DNA from: Anaerolineales bacterium
Lineage (GTDB): Bacteria > Chloroflexota > Anaerolineae > JAAEKA01
Assembly (NCBI GenBank): GCA_020634615.1
Contig: JACKBI010000001.1
Span: 682,001-746,000, forward strand
Length of the DNA: 64,000 nt
Reading direction: 5' to 3'
Shown here: positions 31,642 through 40,782 of the stretch, piece after piece
Numbering within the stretch: the stretch's first letter is position 1
Layout of the letters: each line of letters starts with the position of its first letter
The notes under the pieces: generated by a model
What the model was told of the DNA's origin: nothing
What the model saw: only the letters and a program-made list of their open reading frames with translations
Databases searched by the model: none
Translations under genes and position numbers: made by a program

Positions 31642-33936
31642 ATGAGCAAGCGCACCACCTCACGCAAATCCAAGCCAAAGTCAAAGGGCAAGCCGGCTCA
31701 GCGCGCCGGCGACGGCTGGCAAAAGGTCCTGGCGGCCAACGCTGAGACCATCGCGTTGATCGCGCTGGTGGTTGTTGGCCTGCTTTTCGTGGACTTTGTT
31801 CGCCGCGGCGAGGATGCGACGGCGGGACCGGTGCGCCAGTTGTTTGGCTGGGCCAGCCTGCCGATCCTGATCGCAATGACACTGGTGGTTCTGGGCATAT
31901 TGGCACGTCAAGCCTCCGGACGGCTGGGCCTTGGACTCGACATCCCGTGGCGGATGGTAGGCGAGGTGGTGCTGGGCGGCGGATTGGTGCTGCTGGCGGC
32001 GCTGGGCCTGAGCCACATCCTCAGTGACGCCGAGGATCCCCTGCAGCTTGCCCTGGACGGCGGCGGCGGTGGGCTGGTGGGCTGGGTCATGGGGTCGTTG
32101 ACAGCGTCGCTGCTGGGCGACTTGCTGGTTTCTGTGCTGCTGCTTGCGCTGGCCGGTCTGGGACTGTGGCTGGCGGTGCGTGCATTGGGGATCGCACGGT
32201 TCGATTGGCACAGCCTGCCCGATCGGTTGGGCGACTTCTGGCAGTCGCTGCTGCCTGACGCCCCGGAGGAACCGGAGATCGAGGAGGAGAAACCGGTGCG
32301 TGTGGCGAAGTCTTCCCGCTCGCGCGCCGCCGCGGCCAAATCAGCAGACGACGACTACGATCGACCATCCATTGCCGCCACCGAGCCGGTCAAAGTCCAT
32401 CGTGTCGCCCGCACCAAGGCACGCCCGCAGCCGATCAAGGCGCAGCCGCGACCTGATTTCCTGCCGCCGTTGTCCCTCCTGGCTGAAGAACCGGCTGACC
32501 TGGACACAAGTATCGACGTCAAGGAAAAGATCCAGGTCATCGAGACGACGCTGGCCAGCTTCAGCGTACCTGTCAAGGTGGTGGAAGTCAACGTCGGCCC
32601 GGCGGTGACGCAGTTCGGTGTCGTGCCAGGAACGCTGCCGCGCCGCGGCCCTGACGGCACGACCGTCGACCGGCGCGTGCGGGTCAGCCGCATCAAGGCG
32701 CTGACCGACGATCTGGCGCTGGCGCTGGAGGCGCCGACTCTGCGCATCGAGGCGCCGGTGCCCGGCAAGGGTTTTGTCGGCATCGAGGTGCCCAACCGCG
32801 ACACCGATGTGGTGCCGCTGCGCTCCGTGCTCGAGTCGCCGGCAATGACGGGCCACAAATCGCCGCTGGTGATCGGGATGGGCCGCGATGTCGGCGGCAA
32901 CCCGGTGGCATCCGATCTGTCGGTCATGCCCCACCTGCTGATCGCCGGCGCGACCGGATCGGGCAAGTCGGTATGCATCAACGCGATCGTGGCCAGCCTG
33001 CTGTTCAACAACGGCCCGGACGTGCTGCGGCTGCTGCTGGTGGACCCGAAGCGGGTCGAGCTGGTGGCGTTCAACGGCGTACCACACCTGATCTCGCCGG
33101 TGGTGACGGACATCGAGCAGGTGATCGGCGCGCTGACCTGGATGACCTTACAGATGGACGAGCGCTACCGCAACTTCGCCCGCGTCGGCGCGCGCCAGCT
33201 CAAAGATTACAACCGCAAGGTGGATCGCAAGAACAAGCCGCCCGAGTGGGCTGATCTGGAACCGTATCCCTATTTCGTGCTGGTCATCGACGAACTGGCG
33301 GACCTGATGTCAGCCGCGCCGGAGAAGGTGGAGTTCTACGTCTGCCGGCTTGCGCAGATGGCGCGAGCGACCGGCATCCATCTGGTGGTCGCCACCCAGC
33401 GCCCCAGCGTGGACGTGGTCACCGGACTAATCAAGGCCAATTTCCCTTCGCGCATCGCTTTCTCGGTGACCAGCCAGATGGACAGCCGGGTGATTCTCGA
33501 CACGCCCGGCGCGGACAAGCTGCTGGGCCGCGGCGACATGCTCTTCATGCGCCCCGACAGCAGCAAGCTGGAGCGCATCCAGGGGTCCTTCATCTCGGAC
33601 AAGGAGATCGAGGCGCTGGTGCGTTTCTGGAAAACAGCCATGCCGGCTGAGGCACTGGCTCCGAACCAGCCGCGCTATCCCTGGACCGGGCTGATGGCTG
33701 AGATGGAGGATCAGGACGATCTCTACGAGCGGGCGCTGGATCTGGTGGAAAAGGAAGAGCGGGTCAGCACATCCTGGCTGCAGCGGCGGCTGCGGGTCAG
33801 CTACAACCGGGCGGCCGAGTTGATGGCGCGTATGGAAGAGGATGGCTATGTCGGCTACGACGAGGGCGCGGGACGCGGCCGTGAAGTGCTGCTGGTCGCC
33901 GGCGAGGACGATGACGGCGACGATTGGCTGGAGTGA
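31642..33936 (+). CDS. ftsK: FtsK/SpoIIIE family DNA translocase
   Basis: A 764-residue membrane-anchored motor that clears DNA from the division septum. A basic N-terminus precedes four membrane helices (about 28-55, 70-90, 105-127, 150-185), then a charged linker to about 270. The alpha/beta motor has Walker A G-A-T-G-S-G-K-S (436-443) and Walker B V-I-D-E-L-A-D (548-554). The C-terminal winged-helix gamma domain (R-R-L-R-V-S-Y-N-R-A-A) recognises KOPS-like sites. Length matches SpoIIIE. Confidence 0.95.
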   Translation: MSKRTTSRKSKPKSKGKPAQRAGDGWQKVLAANAETIALIALVVVGLLFVDFVRRGEDATAGPVRQLFGWASLPILIAMTLVVLGILARQASGRLGLGLDIPWRMVGEVVLGGGLVLLAALGLSHILSDAEDPLQLALDGGGGGLVGWVMGSLTASLLGDLLVSVLLLALAGLGLWLAVRALGIARFDWHSLPDRLGDFWQSLLPDAPEEPEIEEEKPVRVAKSSRSRAAAAKSADDDYDRPSIAATEPVKVHRVARTKARPQPIKAQPRPDFLPPLSLLAEEPADLDTSIDVKEKIQVIETTLASFSVPVKVVEVNVGPAVTQFGVVPGTLPRRGPDGTTVDRRVRVSRIKALTDDLALALEAPTLRIEAPVPGKGFVGIEVPNRDTDVVPLRSVLESPAMTGHKSPLVIGMGRDVGGNPVASDLSVMPHLLIAGATGSGKSVCINAIVASLLFNNGPDVLRLLLVDPKRVELVAFNGVPHLISPVVTDIEQVIGALTWMTLQMDERYRNFARVGARQLKDYNRKVDRKNKPPEWADLEPYPYFVLVIDELADLMSAAPEKVEFYVCRLAQMARATGIHLVVATQRPSVDVVTGLIKANFPSRIAFSVTSQMDSRVILDTPGADKLLGRGDMLFMRPDSSKLERIQGSFISDKEIEALVRFWKTAMPAEALAPNQPRYPWTGLMAEMEDQDDLYERALDLVEKEERVSTSWLQRRLRVSYNRAAELMARMEEDGYVGYDEGAGRGREVLLVAGEDDDGDDWLE

Positions 33937-34010
33937 TCTAATCCGTCATCTGCGGCGGTACGCATCCAGCCTCAGCCAGGTTGAGAGCCGCTAGCCGCGG
34001 CGCAGGGCAA

Positions 34011-34039
34011 TTGTTGTTTGCCGTCGCTTGCGGTATAAT
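34011..34039 (+). promoter_or_regulatory. Promoter of the zinc-ribbon membrane protein gene
   Basis: TTGTTG (34011-34016), 17 bases, TATAAT (34034-34039). The leader is about 60 bases. Confidence 0.72.
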
Positions 34040-34107
34040 GCCGCCGTGGTGCGGCGCCTCTGGCGTCGCTCGCCGCGAATAGGACCGAGAGAGGATCGTT
34101 GTTTTAG

Positions 34108-34655
34108 ATGGATATCAGCGGAATTTCCAACGCAATTGGAACTGTCTTGCAGGTGCTGGTAGCGACCTGCGGCGCGTTCCTGCTGGCGTTTTGGCTGGCG
34201 ATAGTGATCTGGACGTGGCGTGACATCCGCTCGCGCTCGCGCGATATCTTCGCCGCGATTCTGGCCATCGTGCTGGTCGCCGTCTTCCCGGTGATCGGCC
34301 TGCTGCTCTACATCCTGCTGCGGCCCAAGGAAACATTGGCCGAGGCGTACGACCGGGCGCTGGAAGAAGAGGCGCTGCTGCGCAGCATGGAAGAGCAACT
34401 AGTTTGCCCCAACTGCCAGCGAGCGGTGGACAAGCACTGGCGGTTCTGCGCCTACTGCCACACGCCCATCAAGAAGGACTGCGCGCACTGCGGCGAACTG
34501 CTGGAGCTGGGCTGGAGCATGTGCCCCTACTGCGGCAACGACGCCAACGTGCCGGCCGTTCAGGTCCAAGTAGCGCGCCCCCGCCGGCGCCGCGCATCAC
34601 AGCGCCGACCACTGTGGCGGAACTGCCCGTGGCCGACCTGCCGCCCAGCGACTGA
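34108..34655 (+). CDS. Membrane protein with double zinc ribbon; 3' part probably frameshifted
   Basis: The N-terminus has two membrane helices (about residues 13-35 and 47-70) with a basic loop, like PLD-type nuclease anchors. A linker helix and a double zinc ribbon follow: C-P-N-C, C-A-Y-C, C-A-H-C-G, C-P-Y-C-G. In the frame of the start codon the protein continues past 34655 into Arg-rich text and through the terminator to 34791. In the +2 frame after about 34570 the text is A-P-P-P-A-P ... A-D-L-P-P-S-D, ending at a TGA (34653-34655) 22 bases before the terminator. A shift in the C-run near 34578 is the simplest reading. Confidence 0.6.
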
Positions 34656-34677
34656 ACGAACGAAGTATCAGAAATTG

Positions 34678-34710
34678 AAACAGCCCCCGACTCACATCGA
34701 GGGCTGTTTT
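34678..34710 (+). terminator. Rho-independent terminator
   Basis: AAACAGCCC (34678-34686) pairs with GGGCTGTTT (34701-34709), with a T-run at the end. It lies inside the uncorrected frame of the previous gene, which supports the frameshift. Confidence 0.75.
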
Positions 34711-34805
34711 AGTGTACCTTGTGACAGGGTGTTATGGTGGGCCGCTGGATCACGAAGACGCGAAGCTGAGATTCTTGAAAGCGCAAGGTGACTCTGCCGC
34801 AGTGT

Positions 34806-35069
34806 CTATGCCGTTTCCAGCACTCGTCTGGCCTCTATCGGCAGATCGATTGCAACGAACATCGACGCGGGTACAGGTAGCCGTCGGCCTCCGATGTGTC
34901 CTCATCGATAACGCAGCATATTGTGCGCATCTGCTTCGGTGTCTGGTCTTTGTGATACACCTGCCCATGCGATCAGGCTCGCCGGGTTGGAGGATCGATT
35001 GTCGATACAGATGACATACTCATTCATGAAAAACAGCTCCAACTCTTGATCTTTGAAATCTTTGCGCAT
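34806..35069 (-). pseudogene. Degraded small gene (frameshifts), family not recognised
   Basis: From ATG 35069 the minus strand reads M-R-K-D-F-K-D-Q-E-L-E-L-F-F, then C-I-D-N-R, P-A-S-L-I-A, R-P-D-T-E-A-D-A-H-N-M-L-R and stops. In a second frame the text resumes as V-I-D-E-D-T-S-E-A-D-G-Y-L-Y-P, and in a third as A-S-M-F-V-A-I-D-L-P-I-E-A-R-R-V-L-E-T-A up to a TAG at 34806. So one small protein of about 85-90 residues has been broken by at least two indels. It looks like an antitoxin-sized protein; I cannot name it. Confidence 0.55.
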
Positions 35070-35109
35070 CAATGCCTTGGGCCTCGAACCTGTGTATTTT
35101 CAGATTCAT

Positions 35110-35341
35110 CAGATTGTTCCGTCGTTCAACTCGACGGTACCGATGAAACGAATATAGACGATTCCAGTGTTAAAGTGATCTTCACGATCAACCGATAGTG
35201 ATTGCCCTTGATGTTTGCGCCAACGATGTTGAATACAACACGATTACACGGTCAAGATAACGCAGTTGATAGCGTCACACCTTGGCCCGCCGCTATTGTC
35301 TCAACGTGTCTTATTTCGCCGAGAATCTCGAACTCGTTCAT
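35110..35341 (-). pseudogene. Mosaic of toxin-antitoxin-like gene remnants (HigB-like)
   Basis: On the minus strand a short frame from ATG 35341 reads M-N-E-F-E-I-L-G-E-I-R-H-V-E-T-I-A-A-G-Q and soon stops (35252). Then come R-V-V-F-N-I ... Y-R-L-I-V-K-I (35242-35177) and, in another frame, F-N-T-G-I-V-Y-I-R-F-I-G-T (about 35175-35125). These resemble the C-terminal strands of HigB-type RelE-fold toxins. L-N-D-G-T-I and K-I-H-R-F-E-A-Q-G-I follow. At least two different small genes seem to be fused and broken here. The + strand of 34711-35435 holds no convincing gene. Confidence 0.5.
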
Positions 35342-35435
35342 TGGTCATCGCCTATGCAATTGTACGTCAAGCAACATCTGCCTCCAAACGTGGAAGGAAA
35401 CGCCTTGTTGAAAAAGTCTTTGCTTGGGGGTAACC

Positions 35436-36194
35436 TCAAAACGGCAACACCCCCAGAAACCGCAGCGCGGCCAGCGACACCACCACGATCAGGATGCGGC
35501 GCACCCAGACCGCTCCCTGGTTGACGGCGAAGTTGGCGCCCAGCCACGCGCCGCCCATCTGGCCGACGGCGACAATCAGCCCCAGTTGCCAGTTGACCTG
35601 GCCGTTGATGATGAACACCACCAGTGAGCTGACGGTAAAGAAGAGCACGATCAGTCCCTTGATGGGATTCGCCTTGGTCAGGTTGAAGCCCGCGCCCAGC
35701 ACCAGCGCCGACAGCAGAAAGATACCGACCCCAATCTGGATGAACCCGCCGTAGATGCCGATCAGGAAGAAGATGACGATTTCCTTGACGCCCGGCCGGT
35801 GCATGGTCATGTCTTTGCTGCCCAGCAGCCAGCGTTCCGGCCGCGCGACGATGATCGCCAGCATGATCAGCATCACCACGCCGATGATCCGTTCGAACAG
35901 CGCCTCGTTGATCTGCACCGCGATCTGCGCGCCCAGCAGCGAACCGACGACGGCCGGGATCGCGAGCGCGATACCGGAACGCCAGTCCATCACCCCCTTG
36001 CGGTGAAACTGGGTCGTACCGACCGCGGACTGGAACAGCACGCCGACGCGATTGGTGCCGTTGGCCACGCTGGGCGGCAGCCCCAGCCAGATCAGCAGCG
36101 GCAGGGTGATGGCCGAACCGTTGCCGGCCACGGTGTTGATGAACCCGGCAGCCAGGCCGCCGAGGATCGCGATGGGGTAAACGTACCATTCCAT
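35436..36194 (-). CDS. TSUP (TauE/SafE) family membrane transporter
   Basis: A 252-residue protein with about eight membrane helices and the TSUP motifs G-G-L-A-A-G-F-I-N-T-V-A-G-N-G near the N-terminus, G-T-N-R-V-G, and in the second half G-I-Y-G-G-F-I-Q-I-G-V-G. The family moves sulfite, sulfoacetate or other anions, or acts in unknown export. No neighbour points to a substrate. It has no partner in the operon; repeat A copy 2 lies just upstream. Confidence 0.88.
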   Translation of the reverse strand: MEWYVYPIAILGGLAAGFINTVAGNGSAITLPLLIWLGLPPSVANGTNRVGVLFQSAVGTTQFHRKGVMDWRSGIALAIPAVVGSLLGAQIAVQINEALFERIIGVVMLIMLAIIVARPERWLLGSKDMTMHRPGVKEIVIFFLIGIYGGFIQIGVGIFLLSALVLGAGFNLTKANPIKGLIVLFFTVSSLVVFIINGQVNWQLGLIVAVGQMGGAWLGANFAVNQGAVWVRRILIVVVSLAALRFLGVLPF

Positions 36195-36216
36195 GCTGTA
36201 TCTGCCCAGGTTGCGC

Positions 36217-36297
36217 AGGACTGACAGTCCTGGTCTACAACGAATGTCGCTGAAGCGCTTGTGGCGTCATCGTAACATTACAAGGACTGTCAGTTCT
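36217..36297. repeat. Paired inverted repeat, family A copy 2
   Basis: AGGACTGACAGTCCT (36217-36231) and AGGACTGTCAGTTCT (36283-36297; one mismatch to the exact inverse) are separated by 51 bases, nearly the same geometry as at 12156-12237. The spacers do not resemble each other. Confidence 0.8.
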
Positions 36298-36323
36298 GTC
36301 TCAAGAGTGGCTCGACCCTCAAT

Positions 36324-38720
36324 CTACGGCTGCAAGGTCAGCACGTCCACGGCTGACTGCTCGATCTCGGTTCGGTCGAAACGCATCGGGTGGTAACCGA
36401 CCGACTGCCAGAGATCGATCATGTCGCCGTAGTGCGGGCTGAAAAGCTGGCCGCTCTGGCCGGTGGTGTTGACGATGCGGCTGCTGGCCAGGTCACCCAG
36501 ATCCACGATCTCGCGCATGCTGGCGCCGTGGTTCATCGTCAGCGTCTGGTAATCGGCCTTGCCGGCATCGATGGTGAAAGCGTCGCCGCGGGCTGGCGTG
36601 CTCTTGTTGAACAGTGTGTTCAACGGCGCGACGCCGCCAAAGACCAGATGATCGAAATTGGCGAAATGCGCATCGCCATAACGCCAGCGCGCCGGATCGT
36701 CGCCATTGCTGGCTTGCAGGCTGGCTACTGCGCGACTGAAAGCAGCCGGCACGATGTCAGCCTGGGTTTCGACCGCAGGCGTGCTTACGTCGTCCCACCA
36801 GATATTGTCCGGCTGGCCGGCCAGCGTGACCATGGTCTGGGCGTAGGAGTTGCCAAAGCCCCCCAGATAACTGTCCACCAGTTCCTGCCCGCCAGCGGCT
36901 TCCAGCTCGTCGCCCAGCGTGCTGCGCGCCAGTTCCTGGAAAAACTGCTCGTAGATCAGCGGCTCGGCGCGGTTCGCGTCCATGCTGCGGTCCCAGGTCA
37001 GCAGCATGTCCAGCGCGGTCTGGGCCGCGCCGTCCAGCGTGACGCCGTCCAGCAGCGGGACGATGCTGTCGCTAGGGATCGGATGCGCATCGGCCTGCAT
37101 GGCCGCGATGTCGTCCATGCTCAACTTGTCCTTGCTGGCCAGCAGAGTGGTGATGCGTTCGGCACGGTAAGGAGCGGCATAGTCAGTGCCGAACAGGTAC
37201 GGGTAATCGGGGGGCACGACGCTGTTGTTGGCCGACGCCAGATAGCCGATATCCGGGTTGACGGCGAAGGGCATCTCGTCGTAGGGGATCGTGCCGATCC
37301 ACTCGTACTCGCCGGTCCAGCCTGGCACGGGCGTCCGGCCGTCGCCGGCAGCGCGGATGGGCGTGCGTCCGGTGCCCTGCATGGCGATGTTGCCCGCCGT
37401 ATCGGCGATGACAAAATTCTGCGACCCTGAATCCCAGAGGCTCAGCGCCTGGCGAAACTCATCGACGCTGCCGGCCCGATCGGCCAGCAACAGCGAGTCG
37501 ACCAGGTGATCCTCGTCCAACGCCGTCCAGCGCAACGCGACGGGCTCAGCCTTGCCTTCCAGATCGCCCACCACCGCGTTCATGATCGGCCCGTGGCGAG
37601 TGATGCGGACGGTCTCGACCAGCGGCTCGGCGCGACCCTTGACCGGAATCGTCTCCTCGACCACCTGCACGTCTTCCCAATTGCCCTGGTATTCAACCTG
37701 GTTCGGGTTGTCCGGGTTCTGGTTCTCGATGAACAGATCCTGCTGGTCGGAGTAGATGGTGGTCATGCCCCACGCCACGTGATCGTTGTGGCCGATGAGC
37801 ACGCCGGGCGTGCCGGGCAGGCCCAGCCCGACCACGTCATACCCGCCGCCGTGCAGCCCGATTTCGTAGAACACGGAGGGCATTTGCAGGCCCAGGTGCG
37901 GGTCGTTGGCCAGCAGCGGCATACCGGTGGTCGTGTGACTGCCGGCCACCACCCAGTTGTTGCTGCCGATGTCGCCGCCGTCGGTTTTCAGCAGCCGGCG
38001 CAGCGCGGTGGCGTCACTGTAGCTTAACTCTCCCAGCCCGCTGTAGCTCTTGACTTCGGGCGGGATGACGTAGGGGCCTGCTTCAGGATAGGTCGGCAGC
38101 AGGTCGGCGGCGGCGTCCTCGCCTACCGCGTCGATCAGTTGGGCGCGCATCAGTTCCGTATCCCAGTTGGACGCCAGGTTGTAGGACATCACCTTGGCCC
38201 AGGCGATGGTGTCCAGCGGCTGCCAGTGCTCTGGCTGGTAGCCCAGAATGCGAAACTCCAGCGGCAGATCGCCCTTATGCTCGTCGATGTACGCGTTGAC
38301 GCCGTCGCTGTAGGCTTGCAAGGCAGCCACCGTCTCAGGCGCCAGCTGCTCCAGGTCCTGCTGCGCGGCGCGGTTGGTGCCTAGCGTGCGCAGGAAGCGG
38401 TCGGTGTCCAGCGTCGCCTCGCCAAGCACCTCGGACAATCTGCCCAGCCCCACGCGTCGCTGGAAATCAAGCTGGAACAGCCTGTCCTGGGCATGGACGT
38501 AGCCCTGCGCGAAGAAGAGATCGTGGCTGTTGTCGGCGTAGATCTGCGGCACACCCCACTCGTCGCGGTAGATCGTCACCGTGGCCTGCAGGCCGGGCGC
38601 GCTGATGGTCCCGTTTGTCTTGGGAAGGGGAGAAAGAGCGAAATAGCCAACCGCGCCGGCCAGCAAGACCAGCACCACCACCAGCACACCAAGCACAATC
38701 AGCAGAACTCGACGAGCCAT
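36324..38720 (-). CDS. Penicillin acylase family protein (Ntn hydrolase)
   Basis: A 798-residue exported enzyme. The N-terminal hydrophobic segment (5-28) is an uncleaved anchor or signal. The alpha part has I-Y-R-D-E-W-G-V-P-Q-I-Y-A and A-Q-G-Y-V-H-A-Q-D-R, hallmarks of the family. The autoproteolytic site is D-I-G-S-N-N-W (Ser253 becomes the N-terminal nucleophile), and N-D-P-H-L follows. The C-terminal beta part is full length. Such enzymes cleave beta-lactam side chains, acyl-homoserine lactones or other amides; the substrate is unknown. GAGAGGAA precedes the ATG. Confidence 0.92.
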   Translation of the reverse strand: MARRVLLIVLGVLVVVLVLLAGAVGYFALSPLPKTNGTISAPGLQATVTIYRDEWGVPQIYADNSHDLFFAQGYVHAQDRLFQLDFQRRVGLGRLSEVLGEATLDTDRFLRTLGTNRAAQQDLEQLAPETVAALQAYSDGVNAYIDEHKGDLPLEFRILGYQPEHWQPLDTIAWAKVMSYNLASNWDTELMRAQLIDAVGEDAAADLLPTYPEAGPYVIPPEVKSYSGLGELSYSDATALRRLLKTDGGDIGSNNWVVAGSHTTTGMPLLANDPHLGLQMPSVFYEIGLHGGGYDVVGLGLPGTPGVLIGHNDHVAWGMTTIYSDQQDLFIENQNPDNPNQVEYQGNWEDVQVVEETIPVKGRAEPLVETVRITRHGPIMNAVVGDLEGKAEPVALRWTALDEDHLVDSLLLADRAGSVDEFRQALSLWDSGSQNFVIADTAGNIAMQGTGRTPIRAAGDGRTPVPGWTGEYEWIGTIPYDEMPFAVNPDIGYLASANNSVVPPDYPYLFGTDYAAPYRAERITTLLASKDKLSMDDIAAMQADAHPIPSDSIVPLLDGVTLDGAAQTALDMLLTWDRSMDANRAEPLIYEQFFQELARSTLGDELEAAGGQELVDSYLGGFGNSYAQTMVTLAGQPDNIWWDDVSTPAVETQADIVPAAFSRAVASLQASNGDDPARWRYGDAHFANFDHLVFGGVAPLNTLFNKSTPARGDAFTIDAGKADYQTLTMNHGASMREIVDLGDLASSRIVNTTGQSGQLFSPHYGDMIDLWQSVGYHPMRFDRTEIEQSAVDVLTLQP

Positions 38721-38883
38721 AGGGTTAGATTCCTCTCAGAACGCGAGATTGAAGCGGCCAACGGGCCGCGAATTGCACGAATTTCAGAGCCAGGAGCTGC
38801 GTCCGGCCAGTATTCTTCGAGGAGTCGGCATTCTCAAATGCCGGTCCGGCACGCTACGGCACGGTCTGAGACCGGCCGCAGCG

Positions 38884-39570
38884 TCAGCCTTCAATGTTGT
38901 CCGCGTAGTAATCGCACAGGTCGCGCAGCACGCAAATCTCGCAGCGCGGCGCCCGCGCGATGCAGACCTCGCGGCCGTGACGGATCAGGTTGAGGTGCAG
39001 CGCGTAGAACCAGTCGCCCGGCGCCAGCGATTCCCAAAGCGCCTTGATCTTCGCGGGGTCGTCTTTCGGTCCTGCCAGACCGAGCCGCTGACTGACTCGC
39101 TGGACATGAGTATCAACCGGGAAGGCCGGCTTGTTGAAACAAAAAAGCAGCACGATCGATGCCGTCTTGTGGCCGACGCCATCGAGGCTGGCCAGCCAGG
39201 CCAGCCCGTCATCCACCGGCAGCTCGGCCAGGAAGGAGATGTCGAACGCGCCGCGCTCGTCGAGGATGCGTCGCAACGCGGCCTGGATGCGCGGCGCCTT
39301 GGTCGGCCCCATCCCGGCGGAGCGAATGACCTCGGTCAGCTCGTCCAGCGGTGCGTCCAGCACTGCCTGCCAGTCGCCACCGTAGGTCGCCTTGAGTTGC
39401 TCGAAGGCGCGTCCGCTGTTGATGTCCGAAGTGTTGGCGCTGAGCATTGTCAGCACCAGTTCGTCCATCGGCTCGAAATCAGGTCGCCAGTCGGGATGTC
39501 CGTACTCCTCTTGCAGAAGGTGGTAGACAGCGGCTGCTTTTTCTTTGAGAGGCTGGGTCATATCAGACAA
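38884..39570 (-). CDS. nth: Endonuclease III-type DNA glycosylase/AP lyase
   Basis: A 228-residue HhH-GPD protein of base excision repair. It has the hairpin L-D-G-V-G-H-K-T-A with catalytic Lys135, P-V-D-T-H-V with Asp153, and the 4Fe-4S loop Cys203-x6-Cys210-x2-Cys213-x5-Cys219. The Q of the usual S-A-Q-x-T-D is Asn here (S-A-N-T-S-D), as in some archaeal-type and divergent members. So substrate range may differ from E. coli Nth. The stretch 38721-38883 upstream of its 3' end holds only short hairpins. Confidence 0.92.
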   Translation of the reverse strand: MSDMTQPLKEKAAAVYHLLQEEYGHPDWRPDFEPMDELVLTMLSANTSDINSGRAFEQLKATYGGDWQAVLDAPLDELTEVIRSAGMGPTKAPRIQAALRRILDERGAFDISFLAELPVDDGLAWLASLDGVGHKTASIVLLFCFNKPAFPVDTHVQRVSQRLGLAGPKDDPAKIKALWESLAPGDWFYALHLNLIRHGREVCIARAPRCEICVLRDLCDYYADNIEG

Positions 39571-39575
39571 TCCTT

Positions 39576-39639
39576 GTTCGTAGTAGGCGCTTCAGCGCCG
39601 TTCCGAGATCGGAACGGCGCTGAAGCGCCTACTACGAAC
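39576..39639. repeat. Perfect 31-bp palindrome
   Basis: Arms 39576-39606 and 39609-39639 are exact inverses with a 2-base centre. The arm begins GTTCGTAGTAGGCGC. It fills the gap between the YwiC-like gene and nth, both on the minus strand, and could serve as transcript end or RNA stabiliser. No second copy is in the window. Confidence 0.85.
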
Positions 39640-39641
39640 TG

Positions 39642-40481
39642 TCAAACCAGGAACCCTGCAGCGATCAGCAGCCCGCCGGCGATCTCGACGCCGACTTCGG
39701 TGAAGCCAAAGCGTTTGACGTTTGGCACGGGCCGCGACGCGGTGTAGAGCCAACCTGCGCGTAGCAGAAAACCTGCGAACGGGATGACCGCCAACCACGA
39801 CCACCAGCTCAGGGCAGCGCCGGCTGTCACAGCGAGCAGCGCAGCAACGTGCCCGCCCAGCAGCAACCGTCGGCTGGCCAGTCGTCCGTGGGTATCCGCC
39901 AGCCGCACGCGCACGTAGAGCACACCCAGCGCGTTTTGCATGGCGAGCAGCGCCCACAGCTTCCAGGTAGTAGCGTCTACCGCACCGGTCGCGGCAATGT
40001 AGGCGGCCGGCGCCATCAGCGCCAGGCCGACTGCGCCGGTCAGTTCCATGGACAGCGCGCGCATGGCTGCCCGCCCGCTGCGCGCTGCCAGCAGATACAT
40101 CACCAACACCGCGGCAAATGGCAGGATCAACGCAACCAGCGCAATGCGGTTCAGTGCCAGCAGGCCAAGCAGACAAAGCCCGGCGACGATGCCAAATCCC
40201 AGCGTCCACGCCAGGGCCAGCGACTCATCGGCCTTGCGACCGCGGCCACGGCGAATGCGCAAAAGTGCGGTCGCCGGTTGGCGGCTCATATACGCGCTCA
40301 GTCCGCCGATCAGTGTAAATACCAGTGCCATGCCGCTGAAGGGCGCCGGATTGCCGGCCAGGCTGCCGACCAGCGCGCCTGTGAGAAAGGGGACCAGAAG
40401 CCAGGACCAGGCGCCATGTTCGGTAGGAACGACGAGGGTTTTGCGAAACCAGGTTCGACGCTGTACGGCTGTCTCAGCCAT
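39642..40481 (-). CDS. YwiC-like membrane protein
   Basis: A 279-residue protein with about eight to nine membrane helices. The N-terminal P-T-E-H-G-A-W-S-W motif identifies the YwiC-like family, which is distantly like UbiA-type prenyltransferases, but no Asp-rich motif is seen. A cytosolic basic loop (R-I-R-R-G-R-G-R-K) lies at about residues 75-85. Function is unknown. The promoter at 40632-40660 gives a leader of about 145 bases. Confidence 0.83.
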   Translation of the reverse strand: MAETAVQRRTWFRKTLVVPTEHGAWSWLLVPFLTGALVGSLAGNPAPFSGMALVFTLIGGLSAYMSRQPATALLRIRRGRGRKADESLALAWTLGFGIVAGLCLLGLLALNRIALVALILPFAAVLVMYLLAARSGRAAMRALSMELTGAVGLALMAPAAYIAATGAVDATTWKLWALLAMQNALGVLYVRVRLADTHGRLASRRLLLGGHVAALLAVTAGAALSWWSWLAVIPFAGFLLRAGWLYTASRPVPNVKRFGFTEVGVEIAGGLLIAAGFLV

Positions 40482-40631
40482 GCGGGTAATCTCCTGTGAA
40501 TTGCCTGAGGCGGGTCAGAAAAACCGGGTTGGTGGAAGAACGGATAGTGAAGAAGTTTCGGTGGGCTGCGATCAGAAGCGAGGGAGCCGAAGCTGGAAAC
40601 AGTCACGATAATGCCGTTCGGAACAAGTGGC

Positions 40632-40660
40632 ATTCTACCCGAACGCCCGCCAAACGTCAA
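40632..40660 (-). promoter_or_regulatory. Promoter of the YwiC-like gene
   Basis: Minus strand: TTGACG (40660-40655), 17 bases, TAGAAT (40637-40632). Its -35 box is 10 bases from that of the divergent cupin promoter, so a regulator here would affect both. Confidence 0.68.
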
Positions 40661-40670
40661 TGCCAACGGC

Positions 40671-40699
40671 TTGCATCGCGTGGATGTGCTGTGTAGAAT
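40671..40699 (+). promoter_or_regulatory. Promoter of the cupin gene
   Basis: TTGCAT (40671-40676), 17 bases, TAGAAT (40694-40699). The leader to ATG 40827 is about 120 bases and ends with the palindrome at 40783-40804. Confidence 0.65.
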
Positions 40700-40782
40700 C
40701 GACGTGGTCCCGGGTTGAGGGAGACTGTGTATCCCGCATTGATATGTCTGCCCTCAGCCTGCACAGTTTGCTTAGCCTTCAC

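Noticed and set aside
34712..35014. A 100-codon + strand frame in the 34.7-35.4 kb gap
   Set aside because: It has no ribosome site and overlaps the minus-strand remnants, which carry the recognisable text.
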